A DNA stretch of 22,123 bases from Sphingobacteriales bacterium. GTDB taxonomy: Bacteria; Bacteroidota; Bacteroidia; Chitinophagales; UBA2359. The first letter of the stretch is position 1, and every line of letters starts with the position of its first letter. Below, piece by piece: positions 14,747 to 21,008 of this stretch. The notes beneath the pieces were generated by a model, which was not told the DNA's origin, searched no databases, and saw nothing but the letters and a program-made list of their open reading frames with translations. The position numbers and the translations under genes are program-made. The stretch spans positions 1 through 22,123 of the forward strand of contig JADKCK010000094.1 in NCBI GenBank assembly GCA_016718845.1. The letters are read 5' to 3'.

Positions 14747-14754
14747 TACATTTG
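14747..14754 (+). promoter_or_regulatory. -7 box inside block A copy 2
   Basis: TACATTTG matches TAnnTTTG. It would drive the YwqK gene at 14971 with a long leader. The box sits 35 bp after the terminator T-run, so the block ends one unit and may start the next. Confidence 0.4.
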
Positions 14755-14801
14755 TGCGGCAACATACGCACCGTAGTACACAACATTAAAGAGCCGCAAA
14801 G

Positions 14802-14837
14802 CCCAACATGGCTAAGGTTGGTATTTTTTACCCCAAA
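14802..14837 (+). repeat. block C, copy 1 (36 bp)
   Basis: CCCAACATGGCTAAGGTTGG and the following 16 bp match 16057-16092 at 34 of 36 positions. In one frame both copies encode PNMAKVGIF-PK, which may be a short coding relic. Confidence 0.8.
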
Positions 14838-14970
14838 CCACACGCAGGAAGGGCAGAACAATGCAAACAAATAACCGGTAATACAACAAATTTTGCTATT
14901 ATTAATATTATTATATTTAATCACAATAATATGTTTGTTATTAAAATAAACTAATTTCTTAACTCGTCTA

Positions 14971-15396
14971 ATGATAATTATAAATTTTAATTTGCTGAAT
15001 TTTGATACCTTAAGTAATTTTTATACTTATGAAGGAAATCCGTTTTCTGGAGTTGCATACGAAAAATTAAAAAATGGTGGACTAACTGAAACGATGATAT
15101 GCAATGGTCGAAAAAATGGCATGGAATCTGAGTGGTATCCGTCAGGACAAATCAAAGAATATGCTCAAATTATAAATAACCATTATCATGGCATTTTTTG
15201 GGAATGGTACGAAAACGGCATACAAAAATCAGAAACCCTATACGAATATGGGGTTAAAATAAAAAGTACTGTTTGGGATAACAATGGTGTAATAAATGAG
15301 CATTATTTGATTGATGAAAATTCTGCGGATTATTCTACTTTGCAACTATTGCGTAAACGTTACCAAACAAATTTTGGAGGTTTTTTTAATTGTTAA
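14971..15396 (+). CDS. YwqK-family (MORN_2 repeat) protein, putative antitoxin/immunity
   Basis: This is a 141-residue soluble protein built from MORN_2-type repeats: a degenerate FSGVAYEKLKNG, then NGRKNGMESEWYPSGQIKEY and HYHGIFWEWYENGIQKSE. Proteins of this kind are annotated as toxin-antitoxin YwqK-family antitoxins and often sit beside RHS or LXG-type toxins. Binding of a toxin partner is inferred from that association. No toxin is adjacent. The gene has the same AT-rich codon use as its neighbours. It is preceded by block A/C spacer DNA and followed 3 bp later by block B. The ATG at 14971 overlaps an upstream TAA; no strong ribosome binding site is visible. Confidence 0.8.
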   Translation: MIIINFNLLNFDTLSNFYTYEGNPFSGVAYEKLKNGGLTETMICNGRKNGMESEWYPSGQIKEYAQIINNHYHGIFWEWYENGIQKSETLYEYGVKIKSTVWDNNGVINEHYLIDENSADYSTLQLLRKRYQTNFGGFFNC

Positions 15397-15399
15397 TCC

Positions 15400-15441
15400 T
15401 GCATTCCTCCTCAACAATTAAACCTCTACGGCATGTTGTAG
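15400..15441 (+). repeat. block B, copy 2 (42 bp)
   Basis: These bases are identical to 13961-14002. They begin 3 bp after the YwqK stop codon. The sequence on the two sides of the copies is unrelated, which suggests recombination at or near this block. Confidence 0.85.
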
Positions 15442-15458
15442 GCAGGGCGTAGCCGTAA

Positions 15459-15572
15459 TGCAGGGTGGTGTATAGGTTTCGCTATCAAGGGCAAGAGGCA
15501 GACAACTCAATTTTGGATCTGGTTGACCTGGCAGTAGTTATTCAGGGGGAGTTAGTAATACTTGGATTTTAG
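15459..15572 (+). pseudogene. RHS-core relic
   Basis: A 37-codon frame without a start codon contains VYRFRYQGQEADNS. This resembles the YRFGFQGQExDNE motif near the end of the RHS core in Bacteroidota polymorphic toxins. The rest of the core (the long RFxxxDP...P region) is missing, and the frame ends at TAG 15570-15572, 12 bp before the ATG of the next gene. I read it as the remains of a displaced RHS tip joined to its immunity gene. Confidence 0.55.
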
Positions 15573-15584
15573 AAAAAAAATAAC

Positions 15585-15938
15585 ATGAAAAAATACACAG
15601 GGAAAATTATTGTGTTTATTGTTTTTATATTCTATATAGTTTGGTCTGGACAATATGAAAAAAAACAAGGTCGTAATAATTATACATTATTCATGTCTCA
15701 CAACATAATCGGCGTTATTCAACGCATCCGAATTGTACAACATAGTGATGCCATTACTATAAAAGGTTCAAATCAAGAATTTGTTTTTAGCCCTATAACT
15801 GATAAAAAACTAAATGGCGGCAATATATTTACTGATTTTGCCGAAAAAGGTGATAGTGTCATAAAAAAAGCTAATTCGGACACTTTAATACTTATCAAGT
15901 CGGGTAAGCGGTATTATTACATGTTTCAAAAATACTAA
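15585..15938 (+). CDS. membrane-anchored small protein, candidate immunity protein
   Basis: This 117-residue protein has one N-terminal hydrophobic helix (IIVFIVFIFYIVWSG, residues 8-22) and a mature domain rich in beta strands (IIGVIQRIRIVQ, AITIKGSNQEFVFSP). A conserved-looking KKLNGGNIFTDFAEKGDSVIKK segment and a short final strand (RYYYMFQ) follow. Similar small anchored proteins occur beside RHS genes in Bacteroidota as I remember, so an immunity role at the membrane or in the periplasm is plausible but unproven. An RHS-like relic stops 12 bp upstream. A strong terminator follows 28 bp after the stop. Confidence 0.65.
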   Translation: MKKYTGKIIVFIVFIFYIVWSGQYEKKQGRNNYTLFMSHNIIGVIQRIRIVQHSDAITIKGSNQEFVFSPITDKKLNGGNIFTDFAEKGDSVIKKANSDTLILIKSGKRYYYMFQKY

Positions 15939-15966
15939 TAATACAATACGTATTATTATTTTAAAA

Positions 15967-16010
15967 AATTCTTTTCCATAGTTTTATTGTTATGGAAAAG
16001 AATTTTTGTG
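15967..16010 (+). terminator. intrinsic terminator after the 117-aa gene
   Basis: AATTCTTTTCCATA (15967-15980) pairs perfectly with TATGGAAAAGAATT (15991-16004) around a 10-nt loop, followed by a T-rich tail (TTTGTGTTTT). Confidence 0.75.
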
Positions 16011-16056
16011 TTTTAGCTCAAAAGTATTTACCTTTGCCACCCAAGCCACCGATGTA

Positions 16057-16092
16057 CCCAACATGGCTAAGGTTGGTATTTTCAACCCCAAA
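16057..16092 (+). repeat. block C, copy 2 (36 bp)
   Basis: This is the second copy of 14802-14837 (34 of 36 identical). The surrounding frame reads KVFTFATQATDVPNMAKVGI and continues FNPKEAIR to a TAA. It could be a relic of a longer protein. No immunity gene follows it; the next feature is a bidirectional terminator. Confidence 0.75.
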
Positions 16093-16118
16093 GAAGCGAT
16101 ACGATAACAAATCTACCC

Positions 16119-16156
16119 AAAAAAGGCAAGAAACCCATTAGGTTCTTGCCTTTTTT
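16119..16156. terminator. bidirectional terminator
   Basis: AAAAAAGGCAAGAA (16119-16132) pairs with TTCTTGCCTTTTTT (16143-16156) with a 10-nt loop. Each strand ends in six T. It lies 38 bp after the permease stop on the minus strand and closes the accessory island on the plus strand. Confidence 0.85.
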
Positions 16157-16193
16157 GCTATTTATTAGCTTATTTATTGTGTAAAAAACATTA

Positions 16194-17510
16194 TTAGTGC
16201 TTCAATCTTGGGTCTAAGGCATCAGTCAAACCCTCGCCTATTAGGTTAAAAATAGTAACCGTAATAAATATGGCAACACCCGGAAACAAAGCCAACCACC
16301 ATGCCTCGAAATTGCCACGTGCCAAATTAAGTAACGACCCCCACGTAACCTGCTCGGCAGATACGCCCACACTCAAAAACGATAAAAACGACTCGGTGAG
16401 TATTGCCGATGCCACGCCAAAAGCAATAGCTATCAGCACGGGCGTTAGGGCATTTGGCAAGGCATGGCGCAACACAATGCGGCTTTCGCTAAAACCCATA
16501 GCTTGTGCAGCCTCTATATACTCTAAGTTGCGCACCCGTAGCAACTCGGCACGCACAAAGCGGGCAATACCTGTCCAGGATATAAAACCAATGATAACCA
16601 TTACATTAAAAACCGAAGGTTTTGTAATAGCCACAATTGATAAAATAAGCAGCAAAGCAGGAATAGAATTAATAACCTCAATAAGGCGCATCACCAAAAT
16701 ATCGGCAGGAATAGTTACCCGCTTGCTAAACAAAGGTAGCTTGCCCAGTATCCAACCTAAGGCATTTGCTATTAAAATAACCAACACAAATATAGCAAAA
16801 CTACCCAACAAAGCACCCATTAAACTGCCCTCTTTTGCCATCACGCTTATTTGATACGAGCGAGCAACAAAGGCATAAAATACCGCCATTACCAAACCAA
16901 TCAAATTTGCAACAATTGCACCTATTGATAAACGCAGTTTATGGTCGCCCCAATAACCTGCCAAAGCACCAAAAAAAATGCCAATTAACGATGCAATAGA
17001 CATGGCAATGATACCCACCGAAACGGCAATGCGCGTACCATGTATCATGCCCGAGGCTACATCGCGCCCAAGCTCGTCGGTACCCATCCAGTGCCTATAT
17101 TGTATAGATTTGGTATTGTGTTGCTCATCAAACGGACCCACATAGTTGCGGTTTCGTTTGTCCATAGAGGTTGGCGAGTACGGGATAGGCGGAAAAACTG
17201 CCCAATCGTAGTTATGCTCGTTCCAGTTGCGGGTCACAAATCGGTCTTCCCATTTGGCAATGCCCATTTTTACGCCATAACCATGAAAAATAGGAAAATG
17301 GATTTGCTTATCTAAACTACAAACAAGGGGCTTGTCGTTGGCAATAAAATCGGCGGCAAGGGCTATAAAAAGTATAACATACAAAAAGCGCAATGCCCAA
17401 ATAGCAATACGGTTTTTGCCAAACCTATACGACACCTCTTGCCAATAAGTGCGGTTTGGGTTGCTAGTAAGTAATTGGGCGGCTTTATCTATTTTTTTAT
17501 TGAAAAACAT
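16194..17510 (-). CDS. OppC/DppC-type ABC transporter permease
   Basis: This 438-residue inner-membrane permease belongs to the peptide/nickel (OppC) class. The entry signature WMGTDELGRDVASG is at 141-154. The EAA loop that contacts the ATPase is YIEAAQAMGFSESRI (331-345), and the C-terminus carries the FLSVGV...WGSLL pattern. It is longer than the usual ~300 residues. The N-terminus has a long extra-cytoplasmic stretch (about 60-140), and residues ~190-270 add one or two extra hydrophobic helices between GALAGYWG and ILVMRLIEVINSIP. I chose the ATG at 17510 (MFFNKKID); an upstream ATG at 17549 adds 13 poorly conserved residues. No ATPase, OppB or binding protein is nearby, so its partners are encoded elsewhere. 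Confidence 0.9.
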   Translation of the reverse strand: MFFNKKIDKAAQLLTSNPNRTYWQEVSYRFGKNRIAIWALRFLYVILFIALAADFIANDKPLVCSLDKQIHFPIFHGYGVKMGIAKWEDRFVTRNWNEHNYDWAVFPPIPYSPTSMDKRNRNYVGPFDEQHNTKSIQYRHWMGTDELGRDVASGMIHGTRIAVSVGIIAMSIASLIGIFFGALAGYWGDHKLRLSIGAIVANLIGLVMAVFYAFVARSYQISVMAKEGSLMGALLGSFAIFVLVILIANALGWILGKLPLFSKRVTIPADILVMRLIEVINSIPALLLILSIVAITKPSVFNVMVIIGFISWTGIARFVRAELLRVRNLEYIEAAQAMGFSESRIVLRHALPNALTPVLIAIAFGVASAILTESFLSFLSVGVSAEQVTWGSLLNLARGNFEAWWLALFPGVAIFITVTIFNLIGEGLTDALDPRLKH

Positions 17511-17597
17511 AGTGTGTGAATGGAGAATTGATAATGGAAAATTTTGCAAACAATTAGGTAATTACAAGGTATTGCGCTTATTTGGTTGAGATGATAA

Positions 17598-18011
17598 TTA
17601 CAAAATCAGCACAACCGTACCTGCCACAATAAGCAAAGCACCAAGGGCTGTTTTGAGGGTAAGTGCCTCGCCCAAAAAAACAACTGATAAAACGATGGTT
17701 AATGCCACACTTAACTTATCAACAGGCGCAACCTGCGACACTTTGCCCATTTGCAGGGCTTTAAAATAGCATATCCACGACAAACCTGTGGCAATACCCG
17801 ACACAACTAAAAACAACACATTGTGTTTTGATAGCGTATTTAATCCTTTTGCCTCGCCGCGTGCCAACACAATGCCCCATGCAACTATCAAAATAACAAT
17901 AGTGCGTATGGCGGTTGCCAAGTTAGCATTTACGTTGGTAACGCCTATTTTGGCAAAAATTGCCGTTAGCGATGCAAAAAAAGCCGATAATAAAGCGTAT
18001 ATCCACCACAT
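17598..18011 (-). CDS. half-size EamA/DMT family transporter
   Basis: This is a 137-residue, very hydrophobic protein with about five membrane helices. It has the DMT/EamA pattern: an N-terminal WWIYALLSAFFASLTAIFAK helix, SWICYFKALQMGKVSQVAPV near the middle, and a VVFLGEALTLKTALGALLI end. Full DMT exporters carry two such repeats; this one has a single repeat and probably works as a dimer, as SMR-like members do. The substrate is unknown. It lies 87 bp upstream of the permease gene on the same strand and has its own TAnnTTTG box, so it may lead a two-gene unit. Confidence 0.87.
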   Translation of the reverse strand: MWWIYALLSAFFASLTAIFAKIGVTNVNANLATAIRTIVILIVAWGIVLARGEAKGLNTLSKHNVLFLVVSGIATGLSWICYFKALQMGKVSQVAPVDKLSVALTIVLSVVFLGEALTLKTALGALLIVAGTVVLIL

Positions 18012-18128
18012 AATTGTTGTTTTAGGGTTGGGTTAAACCAAAATTGCTATTTGTGTGCTTGCCTAATTTTTATAAAAAATAAGAAATAAATACTAGTGAT
18101 TTAATTGGGTAGCTTTCTATCTTCGGTA

Positions 18129-18136
18129 CAAAGGTA
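18129..18136 (-). promoter_or_regulatory. -7 box for the EamA gene
   Basis: Read on the minus strand this is TACCTTTG, an exact TAnnTTTG match, about 118 bp upstream of the ATG at 18011. It lies just beyond the dnaK terminator, where a new promoter is expected. No clear -33 element was found. Confidence 0.45.
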
Positions 18137-18177
18137 GGGTAAAAAATGCTAAATTACCTAAAAATTAAGCTGTTGTT

Positions 18178-18219
18178 ACAAAAAAAAACAGAGGCGACCT
18201 TGCGGTACGCCCCTGTGTT
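18178..18219 (-). terminator. intrinsic terminator of dnaK
   Basis: ACAGAGGCG (18188-18196) pairs with CGCCCCTGT (18208-18216) with one mismatch. On the minus strand the stem is followed by a run of about ten T. It lies roughly 47 bp beyond the dnaK stop. Confidence 0.8.
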
Positions 18220-18262
18220 ATTTTTTCACCTTAAAAAACCACTTTATGCTTAGTGTTATTTC

Positions 18263-20142
18263 TTATTTATGTACTTCTTCAAACTCGGCATCTTGTACGG
18301 TGCTGTTGTCGTCGGTGGTACCTTGTGGGTTGCTGCCATCGGTGCCTTGTTGTTGTTGGGCTGCGTAAATCTCTTGCGATGCAGCTTGCCATGCATTGTT
18401 TAAGGCTTCCATAGCACTGTCAATTTCGGCTGTATTTTGGCTGGCGTGTGCCGATTTTAGGCTTGCCAATGCCGAGTCGATAGCCGAGCGGTTGCCTGCC
18501 GAAATTTTATCGCCGTATTCTTTTAGTTGTTTTCTGTTTGGAAAATCAAGCTATCGGCTTGGTTCAATTTCTCGACCTGTTCGCGGGCTATTTTGTCGGT
18601 TTCTTCGTTGGCTTTGGCTTCGTTGCGCATACGTTCTACTTCGTCTTTCGATAAGCCCGTACCTGCTTCTATGCGTATGTTTTGTTGTTTGCCCGTTCCG
18701 CGGTCTTTTGCCGATACGCTCATGATACCATTGGCATCAATATCAAACGTTACCTCTACTTGCGGAATGCCGCGCGATGCTGGCGGAATACCATCTAACA
18801 CAAAACGACCTAGTGTGCGGTTGTCGCGTGCCATGGCTCGTTCGCCTTGCAATACGTGTATTTCTACCGAGGGTTGATTGTCGGTAGCCGTCGAGAATAC
18901 CTCCGATTTGCGAGTAGGAATGGTGGTGTTTGAGTCTATCAAGCGAGTAAATACGCCGCCCATTGTTTCGATACCCAACGACAGTGGGGTAACATCTAAC
19001 AACAAAACGTCTTTACATCGCCGTTAAAACGCCACCTGAATGGCAGCACCTGGCTACTACTTCGTCGGGTTCTTAACTGGTTGCATTTTTGCCAAAAACT
19101 GTTCAACAGCTTCTTGTATTTTAGGGATACGTGTCAGGCCACCTACCATTACAATTTCGTCAATATCGTTGATGGGTAAACCAGCATCTTTCAGAGCTTG
19201 GCGGCCAAGGCTCAAAGGGTGCGGCGTACAAGGTCGTCAACTAATTGTTCAAATTTGGCTTTGGTTAGTTTTTAACCATGTGGCGGGTACGCCATCAACA
19301 GCCGTAATATAAGGTAAGTTAATTTCGGTTTCAGCAGAGCTTGACAACTCGATTTTTGCTTTTTCAGCGGCTTCTTTTAAGCGTTGAAGTGCCATTGGGT
19401 CGTGACGCAAATCAAAACCTTCTTCGGCTTTAAATTCGTCTGCCATCCAGTCAATAATTTTTGGTCAAAATCATCGCCACCTATGTGTATCGCCATTGGT
19501 TGATTTTACTTCCAAAAACGCCATCGCCCAATTCAATATCGAGATATCGAAAGTTCCGCCACTAAGGTCATAAACGGCAATTTTTGTTCTTGGTTTTTTT
19601 TGTCCATGCCATAGGCAAGTGCGGCAGCGGTTGGCTCGTTGATAATACGGCGCACTTTAAGCCCAGCAATTTCGCCTGCTTCTTTGGTAGCTTGGCGTTG
19701 CGAGTCGTTGAAATAAGCAGGTACGGTAATAACAGCTTCGGTTACTTCGTGACCTAGATAATCTTCGGCAGTTTTTTTCATTTTTTGCAACACCATTGCC
19801 GATATTTCTTGTGGTGTATACAAACGTCCGTCAATATCAACACGCACGGTGTTGTTATCGCCTTTTACTACTTTGTACGCCATGCGTTGGGCTTCGCCTA
19901 CTATTTCGTCGTGGCGGCGACCCATAAAACGTGTGATAGATTGGATAGTTTTTTGTGGATTGGTGATTGCTTGGCGTTGGCAGGGTCGCCTACTTTGCGT
20001 TCGCCGTTTGCCAAAGAATGCTACAATCGATGGGGTTGTGCGTTTTCCTTCGCTATTTGGAATAACTTCTGGCTCGTTGCCTTCATTACCGACTCACACA
20101 CGAGTTGGTCGTTTCCAAGTCAATACCTATAATTTTGCTCAT
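18263..20142 (-). pseudogene. dnaK: dnaK (Hsp70 chaperone), broken by many indels, probably sequencing errors
   Basis: Reading across frames gives a full-length DnaK (~626 codons; usual 630-640). The start is MSKIIGID at 20142, followed by VIPNSEGKRTTPS, RFMGRRHDEI, VITVPAYFNDSQRQATKEAG, INEPTAAALAYG and GGTFDIS. Then come the LLLDVTPLSLGIETMGGVFT linker and substrate-domain start, IPTRKSEVFSTA, and a C-terminal tail ending in EFEEVHK. At least ten single-base gains or losses split it, for example near 20115, 19535, 19240, 19010 and 18530. The phosphate loop reads DLSGG instead of DLGGG. An essential chaperone would not normally decay while keeping this degree of conservation, so base-calling or low-coverage error is the better explanation. 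The true gene is probably intact. Confidence 0.9.
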
Positions 20143-20340
20143 TGTTGTTTGGTGCGTTTAGCGGTTATTTAATTTTTGATGTTATACACTATTCAATAGT
20201 TTATACCAAGCCGTTAAACGACTTAAAAAAATACTGTCAGATTGATAGATTTGTGCCAAATTTGTTGCTTGTTAGTAATTTTCCTGACAATATTGGCGAA
20301 AATAACGCTTTGCCAAAAAAACTGCAAATTTTGAGGGTAT
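20143..20340 (-). promoter_or_regulatory. dnaK upstream region
   Basis: This is AT-rich DNA without a gene. CTGACA and TGTCAG words face each other near 20236 and 20284. Between them the minus strand reads TTTGGCACAAATC, which recalls the -24 half of a sigma-54-type promoter, but a clear -12 GC element is not seen. Base errors in this part of the window weaken any promoter call. Confidence 0.3.
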
Positions 20341-20945
20341 TTTTGAAACCTTTGTCGGTTGCATCCGTATAATACAACATAAAACGCGATGCGATATATA
20401 CATACAAAAAATTAGGGAGTTAATTTTTTATCTGATATCAGATTTCATTTTTAGTAAGGGATTATTCGGTAAATGTCTTTCAGCCATTGGTTTGAAAGAC
20501 GTTTCACCCACAGGCGATGGATAAAAAATAAAACGCAAAAAGGTTCTTTTTGAAAACCTTTGTCAATTACATCCGTATAATACACCAAAAACGCGATGCG
20601 ATATCGACCATACTTAAAAATTAGGGGATTAATTTTTTATCTGATACACTCAATTTCATTTTTAGTAAAGGGGATTATTCGGTAAAATGTCTTTCAGCCA
20701 TTGGTTGAAAAGACGTTTCCCTTTAGGCAATGGATAAAAAAAAAGAAAACGCAAAAAAAAGAGTATTTTGAATACTTTTGTCAGTTACATCCGTATAATA
20801 CACCATGAAACGCGATGCGATATCGCCATACTTAAAAAAATTAAGGGATTAATTTTTATCTGATACATTATCAGATTTCATTTTTAGTAAAGGGGATTAT
20901 TCAGTAAATGTCTTTCAGCCATTGGTTGAAAGACGTTTCCTTTGT
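20341..20945. repeat. three ~210-bp tandem repeats upstream of dnaK
   Basis: CATCCGTATAATACA starts at 20362, 20570 and 20788. GTCTTTCAGCCATTGG starts at 20475, 20689 and 20910. Between these anchors every copy also holds ACGCGATGCGATAT, TTAATTTTT, ATCTGATA, TTTCATTTTTAGTAA and GGATTATTC. GTCTTTCA pairs with TGAAAGAC as a conserved hairpin. Copies differ partly by homopolymer length, as expected from base-call errors. In one minus-strand frame all three read close to ASRFMVYYTDVTDK, but stop codons interrupt every unit. The array fills the gap between the MBOAT terminator and the dnaK upstream region. The function is unknown. Confidence 0.85.
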
Positions 20946-20961
20946 CCATCTTATATCCACA

Positions 20962-20992
20962 AAAAAGCCTTGCTGCAATAGCAAGGCTTTTT
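20962..20992. terminator. bidirectional terminator after the MBOAT gene
   Basis: AAAAAGCCTTGC (20962-20973) pairs perfectly with GCAAGGCTTTTT (20981-20992) around a 7-nt loop. It lies 17 bp beyond the MBOAT stop on the minus strand, with a T-run in both directions. Confidence 0.85.
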
Positions 20993-21008
20993 ATTAAATA
21001 AGTATTAG

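Larger units (their letters stand above)
14679..14754 (+). repeat. block A, copy 2 (terminator plus TAnnTTTG)
   Basis: This is the second copy of 13885-13962, with the same order: stem-loop, CCCATAACTCACCAAA, CTCAAAAAA and TAGCGTACATTTG. Similarity ends immediately after the TACATTTG box. The following 216 bp to the next ATG hold block C and AT-rich sequence only. Confidence 0.8.

Noticed and set aside
13852..15441. Integron cassette array with attC sites
   Set aside because: The repeated blocks lack the paired GTTRRRY/RYYYAAC core sites and long palindromic attC layout, and no integrase gene is present.
16270..16854. 194-codon plus-strand open frame inside the permease
   Set aside because: It is the antisense shadow of the OppC-type gene, which has full family motifs.
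18263..20142. True dnaK pseudogene
   Set aside because: The protein sequence is well conserved between many single-base indels and the neighbouring MBOAT gene shows the same pattern, so sequence error is the better explanation.
20341..20945. CRISPR or rRNA-like repeat region
   Set aside because: Units of about 210 bp are similar along their whole length, so there are no unique spacers, and no rRNA or tRNA sequence was recognised.
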